A stretch of DNA of 64,000 bases. Source: an uncultured Anaerolineae bacterium (GTDB taxonomy: Bacteria > Chloroflexota > Anaerolineae > Anaerolineales > Villigracilaceae). A program made the translations under genes and the position numbers. Below the pieces are notes generated by a model. The model did not search any database. It saw only the letters and a program-made list of their open reading frames with translations, and was not told where the DNA came from. Where the stretch lies: NCBI GenBank assembly GCA_903838415.1, contig CAILYI010000077.1, positions 1 to 64,000 on the forward strand. The letters run 5' to 3'. This document shows, piece by piece, positions 16,884 through 26,433 of the stretch (within the stretch, counting starts at the first letter, position 1; each line of letters begins with the position of its first letter).

Positions 16884-18212
16884 TTACACAATCCCCATAA
16901 ACGAGGATGGCTTTTTGGGGAACAGGCTGGTCAGCAGCAGGCGCGGACGGTCGCCGTCCCACCAGCAGTCGGCGTAGGATTGGTGCAGTTCGTCCAGCGT
17001 GCGGTGACCGAAGATCAGCTGGAGAAAGGTCAGGTAGGGGAAGGCGATCTCGCCTTCTTCGGGGCCGGGGCCGGGTTGCCAGGCTTCGGCGAGGGCCAGT
17101 TTGCCCCGCTCAAATTCCAGGCGCAGGCCGCTGCGGTAAAAACTGATCCGCACGCCGCCGCTGAAGCCGGGGATGAGCGAATCTTCCAGGCGCTGTTCGA
17201 GCACCGGGGCAATGTGACGGATGAATCCGGGCAGGTCGGGAACGCGCAGGTACCAACAGTAGGGCGGGCGGATACGCGGCAGGCTGTCGCGCAGGATTTC
17301 GTAGACCGGGTGCGTGCTCGACAGCCCAAAGGTGAAGGCGGTGCATTTTTTGCCTTCGCTGGCGCAGATGGCCTGGCCGACTTCCCACATGTGGCGCACC
17401 ACCGAGGGGGTGACCTCCAGCCAGGAGATGCCCGGCTTGAGTTCGTAAGCGGCGACGGCGACGGAGACGACCCACGAAAACCAGGGATGCGCCAGGTAGC
17501 CAAGCGGCTCGCCATCCGCGGCGCGCTCGATGATTTTCCAGACCAGGCGGTTGACGTTCTTCTCGCTGCGCCCGTTCAGTTCGAGGCGCCAGAGCGGCTC
17601 ATCGCGCACGGCGGAGAGCAGGCTGCGGCGCGCGGCATAAGCGTAGACATCACCCAGAAACGGGATATCGGCTTCGGTGGCGGGGCGCAGCCGGTAGGGT
17701 TCAGGGGCGCTATCCGGCAGTTTGGGTAGATTCATCTCGAAGCCTGAGCGGCTGCCATCCAAATCGACGCACATTTCGTAGCCGAACAGGCGGTAGTAGA
17801 ACGGGATGCCGGTGATGGCCTGCACCATTTCGCCGCGGTCGGCGCTCCAACGGTGGATTTCCTCGAACTGGGCGCGCACCAGTCCGCGTTTGCGGAATTC
17901 GGGCAGGGTGCCGACCAGTTCGGGCCGCCCGACTTTGAAGGGCAGGCCGTCATACGTCCAGATCTGGGAGATGTGATTGAGCGAGGAAACCAGTCGCCCG
18001 GTGGCCTGCTCCTCGATCAGGGTGAAATCACCCGCGCCGAAGGTGGGATGCGGCTTCTCGACCAGGTCGCGCGCCCATTGTCCGATGCGCTCGTCGGGGC
18101 CGTTATCGCCGTGAATCAGGGCGTTGAAATCGAATAGTTTTTGCCCGTCGGCGGGGGTGGAGCGGCGCAGGATCAGGCCGCGGGGAAGGCCAAGGTCAGG
18201 GTCATAGGTCAT
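16884..18212 (-). CDS. Eis-like GNAT acetyltransferase
   Basis: The 442-aa protein has the three-part Eis architecture. An N-terminal GNAT domain carries VGTLPEFRKRGLVRAQFEEI, the acetyl-CoA-binding R-x2-G-region. A second divergent GNAT domain follows, and then an SCP2-like C-terminal domain (LTFLQLIFGHRTLDEL). Eis enzymes acetylate aminoglycosides or protein lysines; the substrate here is unknown. The start codon lies inside the heptad repeat at 18200-18281, so its exact N-terminus is less certain. Confidence 0.78.
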   Translation of the reverse strand: MTYDPDLGLPRGLILRRSTPADGQKLFDFNALIHGDNGPDERIGQWARDLVEKPHPTFGAGDFTLIEEQATGRLVSSLNHISQIWTYDGLPFKVGRPELVGTLPEFRKRGLVRAQFEEIHRWSADRGEMVQAITGIPFYYRLFGYEMCVDLDGSRSGFEMNLPKLPDSAPEPYRLRPATEADIPFLGDVYAYAARRSLLSAVRDEPLWRLELNGRSEKNVNRLVWKIIERAADGEPLGYLAHPWFSWVVSVAVAAYELKPGISWLEVTPSVVRHMWEVGQAICASEGKKCTAFTFGLSSTHPVYEILRDSLPRIRPPYCWYLRVPDLPGFIRHIAPVLEQRLEDSLIPGFSGGVRISFYRSGLRLEFERGKLALAEAWQPGPGPEEGEIAFPYLTFLQLIFGHRTLDELHQSYADCWWDGDRPRLLLTSLFPKKPSSFMGIV

Positions 18213-18281
18213 AAGGTCATAGGTCGTAAGGTCGTACGTAATAAGTCAAAGGTCTTGATTTATGATCTATGACCTATGACC
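18200..18281. repeat. GGTCATA heptad array with inverted copy
   Basis: Imperfect head-to-tail copies of GGTCATA run from 18200 to about 18255. GGTCATAGGTCAT (18200-18212) is matched by its exact complement at 18269-18281. The array supplies both the last codons of the HAD gene (VIGHRS) and the first codons of the Eis-like gene (MTYDPD), so it has spread into coding sequence. Confidence 0.7.
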
Positions 18282-18874
18282 AGCAACTGCTTCACATCCG
18301 CCAGCACCTGCTCGGCGGTTTTGAATTGGACGCCCTGCATGCCGAGCGCCTGGCAGGCGGCGATGTTTTCGGGCATGTCGTCGACGAAAACCGCTTCTTC
18401 GGGTTGGATGCCGAATTTGTCGAGCGCCAGCTGGTAGATGCGCGCATCCGGTTTGACGATGCCGACCTCGGCGGAGACGATCACATCGTCAAAGGGCGCG
18501 AGGAAGCCATTTTTGCGCATGTAATCGCGCAGGCCGTTCCAGGCATTGCTGATCACGCCGGTTTTGATGGCCGGGCGCACGGATTCGATGAAGGCCAGCA
18601 TGTCGCGGTCAATTTTATCCCCGCCGAAGAAGGCGTCGGCGATGGACTGCCAATCGCTTTCAGGTTGTTCGAGGCGGCGGGCCACGTCGCGCCAGTGTTG
18701 TTCCTCGCTGATCAGGCCGATCGAGGCTTTTTTGGCGGTTTCGCAGCCAAAGACGAAGCGGTCGATCTGGTCGTAAGTCATGCCGAAGCGCTGACCCAGC
18801 TCGGTGCGCAGGGTTTTATCCTCGGTGCGGACGATCACCCCGCCGAGGTCGAAATAGATGGCTTTAATCGGCAT
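18260..18874 (-). CDS. HAD-superfamily (subfamily IA) phosphatase
   Basis: The 204-aa protein starts with the HAD motif I YFDLGGVIV. It also shows motif II (GVISNAW), the motif III lysine (VGIVKPDARIYQLAL) and motif IV (VFVDDMPENI). It resembles YihX/GPH-type phosphatases of small metabolites. In motif I the second aspartate of the usual D-x-D is replaced by Gly (DLGGV), as in epoxide-hydrolase N-terminal-type and YihX-like members, so activity is uncertain. The last codons come from the heptad repeat. Confidence 0.85.
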   Translation of the reverse strand: MPIKAIYFDLGGVIVRTEDKTLRTELGQRFGMTYDQIDRFVFGCETAKKASIGLISEEQHWRDVARRLEQPESDWQSIADAFFGGDKIDRDMLAFIESVRPAIKTGVISNAWNGLRDYMRKNGFLAPFDDVIVSAEVGIVKPDARIYQLALDKFGIQPEEAVFVDDMPENIAACQALGMQGVQFKTAEQVLADVKQLLVIGHRS

Positions 18875-18877
18875 AGA

Positions 18878-19072
18878 TCATTCTTCCAGCATTTTCTTGT
18901 AAAGCGGGTGGATCTCGAAGGATTTTTTCGAGAGCTTGGTGGAGCGCCGGCACTTCGGGCATTGCGCGTCGTAGTGGGCGTGGCTGTCGTTCTTCAAAAT
19001 TGCAATGGCATCGGCAACTTGTTCGTTGCTGAGCGCAAAGGGCATGGCGCATTGGGCACATTTGATTTGCAT
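18878..19072 (-). CDS. Small zinc-ribbon protein
   Basis: The 64-aa protein has two CxxC knuckles: IKCAQCAMPF at the start and DAQCPKCRRSTK near residue 38. A helical segment lies between them and a basic tail follows. It has a good AAGGAG site. It is likely a zinc ribbon with RNA-, DNA- or protein-binding role; nothing more specific can be said. It ends four bases before the HAD gene, so the two are probably co-transcribed. Confidence 0.7.
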   Translation of the reverse strand: MQIKCAQCAMPFALSNEQVADAIAILKNDSHAHYDAQCPKCRRSTKLSKKSFEIHPLYKKMLEE

Positions 19073-19277
19073 GGAAAGCTCCTTGTTGATGATGAACGGT
19101 AGGTCGAGCGCGGTTTTGAAACAGCATAATCGACCCCCTTAAGGATAACAGAAATATAGCCAATTAATCCACCCATAAATCCCGATCAAGGGACAGTTTT
19201 TGCAGACCGGATGACAGCGGCCGGGTATAATTCAGCCCACTTTCGTACCGGTCTTGTGATCTACCGCTGGAGCCCCC

Positions 19278-19757
19278 ATGCCCATCCAAATTGATGAATT
19301 GAACCGTCTACCGTTCCGGCAGTTTCGTAGCTTATTCGCGTCCCTTGCCATATCTGGCGTGGATACGCTGCCTGGCACCTATCGAGCGGCTTTCGTTGGG
19401 CCAGCCTGGCTGAGAACTTCCGCCGGGCCGGCCCTGTCCGTAAGCGGACTTGGCGGCTGGTGGGGCAAGGAATTCTTCACGAATGGCAGCGCCATCAACA
19501 TCATCCGGCGCGCCGGGGTCTTCAGTACGCGCTTCCCAATGAAACTGGTCCAGACTCGTTCGCTGATCGATCAAAAAGATGGTCTTTCGCTGCATTATGA
19601 AGCGGGCAGCCCTTTCCCATGGATGTTCGTGGTGGATGAAATCCGCTGCCTGGATGACAACAGCCTGCTCGGCATGACCATTGCCAACCTGCGCGGCCTG
19701 CGTGGCCTGGCTTTTCCCTTTATTTTGCAAAAATCTGAAACGGCCTGGAGGTCATAA
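19278..19757 (+). CDS. Conserved-looking protein of unknown function next to a GMC oxidoreductase
   Basis: The 159-aa protein shows aromatic and glycine-rich patterns (TLPGTYRAAFVGPAWLR, GLGGWWGKEFF, SPFPWMFVVDEIRCLDD) that suggest a small beta-rich domain. No family is assigned. It ends exactly where the GMC oxidoreductase begins, so the two are surely coupled and may work together. TATAAT at 19226-19231 is a possible -10 box. Confidence 0.6.
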   Translation: MPIQIDELNRLPFRQFRSLFASLAISGVDTLPGTYRAAFVGPAWLRTSAGPALSVSGLGGWWGKEFFTNGSAINIIRRAGVFSTRFPMKLVQTRSLIDQKDGLSLHYEAGSPFPWMFVVDEIRCLDDNSLLGMTIANLRGLRGLAFPFILQKSETAWRS

Positions 19758-21323
19758 ATGGATTTTGATGCCATCGTCATCGGTTCCGGTTTTGGGGGCA
19801 GCGTCTCCGCCCTGCGGTTGAGCGAAAAAGGGTATCGCGTGGCCGTCATCGAGATGGGACGCCGTGTCAGCCGCGCCGATATCCAAAAGGCCAATCAATC
19901 TCCGCGGCACCTTTTCTGGATGCCGTCGCTGGGGATGAAGGGTTTTTTCACCCAGCGCTTTTTTCAGCATGTCAATATTGTTGGCGGAGTGGGCGTTGGG
20001 GGCGGCAGCCTGGTCTATGCGGCGGTTTTGCTCGAGCCGAAAGCGGCTTTTTATCGTGACCCGGCCTGGGATGGCACCGGTCATGATTGGGAATCCGAAT
20101 TGCGCCCGCATTATCAGACCGCGGCGCGCATGCTTGGGCGCGTGACCTGCCCTACTTTTCATGTGCAGGATGATTTTCTGAAAAAGACGGCCGAGGCGTT
20201 GGGCGCCGGATCTACTTTCGGCCCGGTTCCGCTTGGCATTTATTTTGGTGGAGAAAACAGCCCGGATCCGTTTTTCAATGGCGAAGGTCCGCTGCGCAAC
20301 GGTTGTATTGAGTGCGGTACCTGCCTGGCGGGCTGTGCTGCCGGGGCCAAGAATACTCTCGACAAGAATTATCTCTACCTGGCCGAGAAATTGGGCGCGC
20401 AAATTTTGCCCGATCGCAAGGTGACGATGATTCGTCCGATTGATGGTGGATATTCGTTGGAAATGACCAATCCGCTAACCGGGGAAGTCTACCCGTCCCT
20501 TGCCACCCCGCGCCTGATTCTGGCCGCCGGAGTTTTGGGCACGCTGGAAATTTTGTTCCGCTCGCGGGAGCGCGGTGCCCTTAATCAGCTTTCGCCCCTG
20601 CTTGGAAAGCGGGTGCGGACCAATTCTGAAGCCATCACCGGGGTGCTCTCGCATGACTCTTCCGTGGATATGAGTCATGGCCCGGCGATTTCATCCGATT
20701 TCCACGCCAACGAGCACACGCATATCACTCAAAACCGCCTGCCTGCCAGCTACTGGTTCATGAAGTTGTATTCCGGGCCGCTGGTGGATGGCGCCCGGCC
20801 TTTGGGGCGCGCGCTCAAAACCCTGCTCCACTTTTTCGTCCATCCGGTTGAATCGACGGCCTCCCTGCGCACCTTCAAGGATTGGCATAAGCGGATTACG
20901 CTCATTTCGACCATGCAAAGCTTGGATAACCAGATGGCATTTCGCTGGGCGCGAGGCATATTTTCGGGTTTTCGTCTGGGGTTGCAATCAGATACGCCGT
21001 CTGGAAAATCGTCCCCGACCTATATCCCGGAAGCCAACGCTGCGGCGCGGATGTATGCGCGTCTTTCGGCGGGCACACCGCACAATGCCCTGCTGGAAAG
21101 TCTGCTCAATATGTCTGTGACGGCCCATATTCTGGGCGGCTGTCCCATCGGCGCGGATGCGGAACACGGCGTCATTGATGCGCAGCACGAAGTTTTTGGT
21201 TACCCCGGCCTGTTCGTCATGGATGCTTCCGCGATCCCGGCCAACGTGGGGGTTAATCCCAGTTTGACCATCACCGCCATGGCTGAGCGCGCCATGAGTC
21301 TTGTGCAGCGCAGCGCAAGTTAA
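19758..21323 (+). CDS. GMC-family FAD oxidoreductase (cholesterol-oxidase-like)
   Basis: The 521-aa protein opens with a dinucleotide fold (IVIGSGFGGSVSALRLSEKG). It has VGGVGVGGGSLVYAAVL, a cysteine-rich NGCIECGTCLAGCAAGAKNT like that of cholesterol-oxidase-type GMC enzymes, and the C-terminal FVMDASAIPANVGVNPSLT. It oxidises an alcohol group with FAD; sterol or long alcohol substrates are possible but not shown. It overlaps the convergent GGDEF gene by four bases. Confidence 0.85.
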   Translation: MDFDAIVIGSGFGGSVSALRLSEKGYRVAVIEMGRRVSRADIQKANQSPRHLFWMPSLGMKGFFTQRFFQHVNIVGGVGVGGGSLVYAAVLLEPKAAFYRDPAWDGTGHDWESELRPHYQTAARMLGRVTCPTFHVQDDFLKKTAEALGAGSTFGPVPLGIYFGGENSPDPFFNGEGPLRNGCIECGTCLAGCAAGAKNTLDKNYLYLAEKLGAQILPDRKVTMIRPIDGGYSLEMTNPLTGEVYPSLATPRLILAAGVLGTLEILFRSRERGALNQLSPLLGKRVRTNSEAITGVLSHDSSVDMSHGPAISSDFHANEHTHITQNRLPASYWFMKLYSGPLVDGARPLGRALKTLLHFFVHPVESTASLRTFKDWHKRITLISTMQSLDNQMAFRWARGIFSGFRLGLQSDTPSGKSSPTYIPEANAAARMYARLSAGTPHNALLESLLNMSVTAHILGGCPIGADAEHGVIDAQHEVFGYPGLFVMDASAIPANVGVNPSLTITAMAERAMSLVQRSAS

Positions 21324-22255
21324 TCGCTGTCGGTTGTGGAGTCCCCAAAGAAAATCTGGTTGCCGCCTTTTCGTTTGGCCTGGTACATGGCCTTATCTGC
21401 GCGGTCCAGGATTTTTTCCAATTCTTCATTTGGACCTGGTGACACCACCCCGAGACTTAGCGTAATTGAGAGTTCGCCCACCGCGGTATGGATTACGCTT
21501 CCATTGACGGAAGTCAATAGCCTTTCATAAAGACACCCGCTTTTTTCTCCGTGCGTCTCCGGCGCGATCACCAGGAATTCATCTCCGCCCAGGCGACCGA
21601 AAATATCATACGCCCGCAGTTGGGAGGTAATCAGGCCAACCACGCCCTGCAAGACTTCATCCCCAACCAAATGTCCATGCTGATCGTTGATGATTTTAAA
21701 ATTGTCAATATCGAAAAAGCCGACGCTCAACAGGGCGTCATCGCTGCGCAGAACTCCGCGCCGGACTCGCGCCAATTCTCTGACAAACTGTTCGAGCAGG
21801 CCGCGCCGGTTCAGAATGCCAGTCAACGAGTCGTAAATGGCCAGGCGCGCCAGCAGTTGTTTGCTCTCAAGGTTACTGGCTTGCAGTTCGAGCGAACGTT
21901 GACCGACCCGGATTCTGGCCAGCAGTTCATCGTGGTCAAAGGGCTTCTTGATGTAGTCGTTGGCGCCAGCCTCAAGCCCGGTGGAAATATCGCCCCTTTG
22001 GTCTCTACCGGTAATCAAAATGATATAGGGCGGCTGTTCGGTCAAGCGGGCGCGCACCTGGCGAGTTACCTCCAGGCCATCCATGCCGGGCATCATCCAA
22101 TCCAGAATCACCAATAGCGGGGCATCCGGTTGTTGGAGGACTTTCCAGGCAGTTGGACCATCCACGACAACAATCAACTCGTAGCCCCACTTTTTCAGCA
22201 GGCCAATCAGAATGGTGCGAGCGGTCAGATCATCTTCGGCAATCAGGATTCGCAT
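21320..22255 (-). CDS. Response regulator with diguanylate cyclase (REC-GGDEF)
   Basis: The 311-aa protein has an N-terminal receiver domain (1-120) with acidic pocket AEDD and phospho-acceptor Asp52 in ILDWMMPGMDG, and Lys in YIKKPFD. A linker helix follows and then a GGDEF domain (about 150-305) with an intact GGDEF and an RxxD inhibition site (RAYD) five residues before it. It should make c-di-GMP when phosphorylated. It lies downstream of a HPt protein and a large histidine kinase, so it is their likely output. Confidence 0.9.
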   Translation of the reverse strand: MRILIAEDDLTARTILIGLLKKWGYELIVVVDGPTAWKVLQQPDAPLLVILDWMMPGMDGLEVTRQVRARLTEQPPYIILITGRDQRGDISTGLEAGANDYIKKPFDHDELLARIRVGQRSLELQASNLESKQLLARLAIYDSLTGILNRRGLLEQFVRELARVRRGVLRSDDALLSVGFFDIDNFKIINDQHGHLVGDEVLQGVVGLITSQLRAYDIFGRLGGDEFLVIAPETHGEKSGCLYERLLTSVNGSVIHTAVGELSITLSLGVVSPGPNEELEKILDRADKAMYQAKRKGGNQIFFGDSTTDSD

Positions 22256-22306
22256 GTCATGTCCCGGTCAGGCGGCTGCGGGAGCCAGCTGACATTGTCA
22301 AAAGTT

Positions 22307-22723
22307 TCATCGACCCACGACCTGTTCTCGGTTGGGGGTTCTACCAATAAGATTCTTTCCGGCGCGTTCGCTGTCAGATGCACATTGTAATTCCTTGCTC
22401 AACGCGTTTTTCAGGCGCGCGAACTGTAATTCTAGGGCGGCCATGCGCATGGCGGGCAAGTCACAATTTTTACCACAGGTTTCCATCTCAAAAACAATTG
22501 CTCTCAACGCTTCGCCGCTCAGGTTGGCGGCTGCGCCCTTGATGCTATGGGCCTGACGTTCGGCGCAAAATATATCATCTTTTTCCAGATAATCTTTCAG
22601 CGCCTCGGCGCCGTTGGAGGCGATATCAGCTACCAGCAGGACGCGCACGCCGGGTTTTACCGGAAGGCGAGAGATTCCGTTGGAGGAGCGCCGATTCTTG
22701 AGCAGCTGGTTTTTGCCAGCCAT
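22307..22723 (-). CDS. Histidine-containing phosphotransfer (HPt) protein
   Basis: The 138-aa protein contains an HPt domain (about 28-115) with phospho-histidine motif AHSIKGAAANLSG. The start is uncertain because no strong ribosome site is seen. The first 25 and last 20 residues look disordered. It lies between the kinase and the REC-GGDEF genes, all leftward, and could carry phosphate between them. The kinase itself has no receiver domain, so the relay may include a receiver protein from elsewhere. Confidence 0.78.
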   Translation of the reverse strand: MAGKNQLLKNRRSSNGISRLPVKPGVRVLLVADIASNGAEALKDYLEKDDIFCAERQAHSIKGAAANLSGEALRAIVFEMETCGKNCDLPAMRMAALELQFARLKNALSKELQCASDSERAGKNLIGRTPNREQVVGR

Positions 22724-22800
22724 GACACTGTCCGTCAGGTGCGCGTCAGAATTGACGAGTGAGGTAATCAGGATATTGTTCAGTTCTGAATAACGCCGGT

Positions 22801-25800
22801 TTATTGATGGTCGACTGGCATCCAGATAACGAACTGAGAGCCTTTGCCAACTTTGCTGTGAACCTTGATGGTGCCTCGGTGTTTTTCCATGATCGAACGG
22901 ACGATGAACAAACCAATCCCCGTCCCCTGGATTTCTTCCTGGATGGCGTTTGTGCCTCGAAAGAAGCGATTGAACAGCATCGGGATATCTTCACTTAGAA
23001 TGCCAATACCCGTATCTACGACCGAAATTTCGATCCCGCCGTTAATTCTCTTCAATAAAATGCTGACACGGCCCCCGACCGGGGTAAATTTGATGGCATT
23101 CCCGACCAGATTCACAAAAACCTGGGTCAAGGCGTTTTCATCGGCAAAGACCACAAATGAGTTTCCGTCCAGCGCGCCCATGGTCTGCAAAGACAGCTTG
23201 ATCTCTTTTTCGCGGGCAGGCACTTCAAATTGTGACATGGCTTGCCGCACGATTTTTTCGCTATCAATAAACTGGAAATGCCACTGCGCCTGGTCACTTT
23301 CCAGGCGTCCGGCGCTTAACAGGTCTTCCACGAGGGTCCGCTCCCGCCCCAATTCGCTCTTTAGGATTTTCCAATACTCCAAACGTTCTTCATCGGTGGC
23401 ATCTCCATCCAGCAGGTCAATCATCAGGATCATGGTGGCGATCGGGGTGCGTAATTCGTGGGTCGCCCGGTTGATGAAATCGGATTTCATCTGTTCCAGG
23501 CGGGCCCGGTCGCTGACATCCCGAATAATGGCCGTGACTTCATCCGCGCCGCTATCTTTAAAGCGCGCTTCAAAGACGTGCGAGGAATCGCCCAAGTCAA
23601 GGGAAAATTCCATGGTTTTGTTTTCTTTGGTTTGCAGCACCTGATTGATATGGTTCATGGCTTCTTTCATCAGATGGTCGGGCACTATGTGGCTGATTGA
23701 ACTCCCGACAATCTGTAAAGACGCTGGTAATTCATTCGCTGAGCTTGGTTTGTAATCTGTCACGGTGCCATCGCGATGAATTCGAAGAATCATATCTGGC
23801 ACTGCGCTGAGCAAAGCCGTATTCCGTGCTTCGCTTTGCAGTAGATCGTTTTGCATTTTTATGTGCGTCAAGGCGTTTGACAGGATATCTCCAGCCATTT
23901 TGATTAATAAAATGTTATCCGGTGACCAAACCCGCTGCTTCGTGACTGCGTCGAACCCGAAAAAGCCGACCAGGGTATTCCGTGAAACCAGCGGCACTAC
24001 CAGCACCGATTGGACGGACTGCGCTTCCAGATGCGTCCGCTCGGCTTGCGCCTCCGCAGGGAGTTGAGAGACGAGCGGGATATAAACTTCCTCCAGCTTT
24101 TCCAGCTTGCTCATCAGCCAGGGGAAAAGGCCGGTGGAAAGCGCCTGCATTTTTTTGATTTGTGGCTCAATTCCTGCCGCACACCATTCGTGCGTGTTGC
24201 TCATCGAGGCTGTATCGTGGTCAAACTGGAAAACATAACTGCGGTTCACCTGCTCCAACTCACCCACTCGTCTGAGCAGGTTGTCAATTTCCTGGTCAAT
24301 TTCTGATGAGGGCAGGTTGATAAAGCGGGTTGAAATCGAAGTCAGCGTTTCTTCAAATTTTTGTCGATATTCCAACAACCGGGTCTGTTTGAGACGTGCT
24401 TCTTCCGCCGCTTTTCGCTCAGTAATATCCCGGCTGACTCCGATCAAAACATCCTGGTTGCCCCAGCGTCCATGCACCACTTTCGTTTCAACGGGGATGT
24501 AGCTGCCGTCTTTTCTGAGCAAATCAAGGTGGCAGGTATCCAGCAAACCGTCCAGCATATCCTGCACAATTTTCCAGGCGTAGGCGCGTTGTTCGGCAGG
24601 ATGCACTTCCAGGACGCTGACCTCCAGCAATTCTTTTTTCGAATATCCCAGGCTGTCCAGCACTTTTTGATTGACCTCGATGATGCTGCCATTGCCATCG
24701 AGCACAAAAACGTAATCCTGCAGTGAATCAAACATGCTGCGCAGTTCATTTTGGCTTTCTCGCAGTTCATCCTGGGCCTGGAAGCGGGCGATCATGTTCC
24801 CGATCTGAAAAGCGAAATTTTCCAGCGCATTACGGCGATACTCGGGCATGTCATCAAGCGTATGGGATGCGACGTTCATGCAGGCGATCACGTTGTCATT
24901 AAATTTTACCGGGATGATCGCGGAAATATGCAGGCCTTCATTCATGGCGATTTGATTTTTGCTGGTTGGCAGATGCAAATAGGGCTGATAGATGGGTTCA
25001 CCTTTCATCACCACATTGTATTGACCTGAACCGGTGGGAAACCTGCTGGCCCGGGAAACAAACGCCTCTGAAAGCCCCTTGTGAGTCATCAATACCAGGT
25101 CACGGCTTTTTTGCTCGACCAGATAGATGCCGCCGCAGTCCATATCCGCAACGTGCAGCGCTAAATCCAATACCAGCGGCAGTGCATCCGCCGCAGCGGA
25201 TTTCTGCGCCAGCACAATGGCCAGGTTTCTTTCAATAATGGCAATCTCTTCTGCCTTTTTGCGCGCGGTGATGTCGCGGCTGATGCCAAGGATGCCGATG
25301 GTTTTGCCATGAATATCCTGAAAGGGTGCTTTCAAGGTGTCCAGGAGAATTTCTTTACCGTCCGGGTATTTTATCCACTCTTCGTTATGACGCTGCTGCT
25401 TTTGTTCCATCATCTTGCGGTCGTTTTCCCGGAAAACTTCCGCCATTTCACGATCAAAGAAATCAAAATCGGTTTTATTCACAATTTCATCGAGCGGTTT
25501 CCCGATCACCCGGGCAAATTCTGGATTGCCTCCCAGGTAAACACCTTCCGTATCCTTGAAAAAGGTGATATCCGGGATTGAATTCAGTAAACCTGAAAGC
25601 AGGGAATTTTTATTGGACAATTCAGCTTCGATATTTTTTTGTTCCGTGATGTCGACGCCGATCCCCTGGATTTCGTAAAGATTTTTGGCATCATCCTGAA
25701 TGATGCTGTCTTCCCAGCTAATCCAGCGCCAGCCGTTGGCTGTCATCACGCGCTGTTCAACCGCGATGCGATAGGGCGGCACTTCCAGCCCTTTCATCGC

Positions 25801-26433
25801 TTCCAGGGTTTGGGGGAGGTCATCCGGGTGCACCAACGGCGCAAATGATTTTTCGATCAATTCGTCCAGACTCTTGCCAAACATCGCGCAGTAAGCCTGA
25901 TTGACAAAGACAAGGCGATTTTCACGATCCACACGCACTACGAGTGTGTTTTGCGAATCGATGATTCCGCGGTAACGCTGTTGACTTTCGTTCAGGGCTT
26001 GCTGATAGGCTAACTGGTTGCGGTTATCACGCGGCATACAAATGACATAGGACTGGTTTTTATATTTTCGACGGGCGACGGGGATTTCCAACGGGATTAA
26101 ATTTCCGCTGCGATGTTTGCCGTAGACGATTCGGTTTTCTCCAATTTGGCAGGAACCGCTTTCGCTGGATAGCATCTCTTGCAATTTGCCTTGATGATTC
26201 CCCATAAATTGCTCTGGAATAAAAATTTCCAGGTTTTGACCAAGCGCTTCGTTGGTCGGATACCCAAACAGAGTCACAGCGGCGGAATTTAAATATAAAA
26301 TCCGCATGGCTTCATCCAGAATAATGACTGCATCAGGCAGAATGTCTGCGAATTCAGCAAACGACCAATCTAAAAAAGTTGATTCCAGTGGTTTGATTTC
26401 CCGGAATGAGCTGGTTCGTTTCGTCATTTTCAT
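22801..26433 (-). CDS. Multi-PAS/GAF sensor histidine kinase
   Basis: The product is about 1210 aa from the ATG at 26433; a longer form starting at 26514 is possible and neither start has a strong ribosome site. Domains in order are PAS (LPDAVIILDEAMRILYLN), PAS/PAC, PAS/PAC, GAF, PAS (LQDYVFVLDGNGSIIEVN), GAF and PAS. Then come HisKA with phospho-His in THELRTP, and HATPase_c with N-box NLVGNAIKF and G-boxes VDTGIGI and GTGIGLFIVRS. No transmembrane helix is evident, so it is a soluble, multi-input sensor. It heads the HPt/REC-GGDEF group. Confidence 0.9.
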   Translation of the reverse strand: MKMTKRTSSFREIKPLESTFLDWSFAEFADILPDAVIILDEAMRILYLNSAAVTLFGYPTNEALGQNLEIFIPEQFMGNHQGKLQEMLSSESGSCQIGENRIVYGKHRSGNLIPLEIPVARRKYKNQSYVICMPRDNRNQLAYQQALNESQQRYRGIIDSQNTLVVRVDRENRLVFVNQAYCAMFGKSLDELIEKSFAPLVHPDDLPQTLEAMKGLEVPPYRIAVEQRVMTANGWRWISWEDSIIQDDAKNLYEIQGIGVDITEQKNIEAELSNKNSLLSGLLNSIPDITFFKDTEGVYLGGNPEFARVIGKPLDEIVNKTDFDFFDREMAEVFRENDRKMMEQKQQRHNEEWIKYPDGKEILLDTLKAPFQDIHGKTIGILGISRDITARKKAEEIAIIERNLAIVLAQKSAAADALPLVLDLALHVADMDCGGIYLVEQKSRDLVLMTHKGLSEAFVSRASRFPTGSGQYNVVMKGEPIYQPYLHLPTSKNQIAMNEGLHISAIIPVKFNDNVIACMNVASHTLDDMPEYRRNALENFAFQIGNMIARFQAQDELRESQNELRSMFDSLQDYVFVLDGNGSIIEVNQKVLDSLGYSKKELLEVSVLEVHPAEQRAYAWKIVQDMLDGLLDTCHLDLLRKDGSYIPVETKVVHGRWGNQDVLIGVSRDITERKAAEEARLKQTRLLEYRQKFEETLTSISTRFINLPSSEIDQEIDNLLRRVGELEQVNRSYVFQFDHDTASMSNTHEWCAAGIEPQIKKMQALSTGLFPWLMSKLEKLEEVYIPLVSQLPAEAQAERTHLEAQSVQSVLVVPLVSRNTLVGFFGFDAVTKQRVWSPDNILLIKMAGDILSNALTHIKMQNDLLQSEARNTALLSAVPDMILRIHRDGTVTDYKPSSANELPASLQIVGSSISHIVPDHLMKEAMNHINQVLQTKENKTMEFSLDLGDSSHVFEARFKDSGADEVTAIIRDVSDRARLEQMKSDFINRATHELRTPIATMILMIDLLDGDATDEERLEYWKILKSELGRERTLVEDLLSAGRLESDQAQWHFQFIDSEKIVRQAMSQFEVPAREKEIKLSLQTMGALDGNSFVVFADENALTQVFVNLVGNAIKFTPVGGRVSILLKRINGGIEISVVDTGIGILSEDIPMLFNRFFRGTNAIQEEIQGTGIGLFIVRSIMEKHRGTIKVHSKVGKGSQFVIWMPVDHQ

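Noticed and set aside
16884-16970. Extra genes on the plus strand opposite the Eis-like, MFS and RecN genes
   Set aside because: Long frames opposite GC-rich genes have no ribosome sites, no family motifs and biased composition typical of antisense shadows.
18200-18281. CRISPR-like array
   Set aside because: The units are seven bases long without spacers, so it is a short tandem repeat.
22307-22723. HPt gene as a broken piece of the kinase
   Set aside because: It has its own start, a complete HPt domain and a stop, and the kinase ends normally after its ATPase domain.
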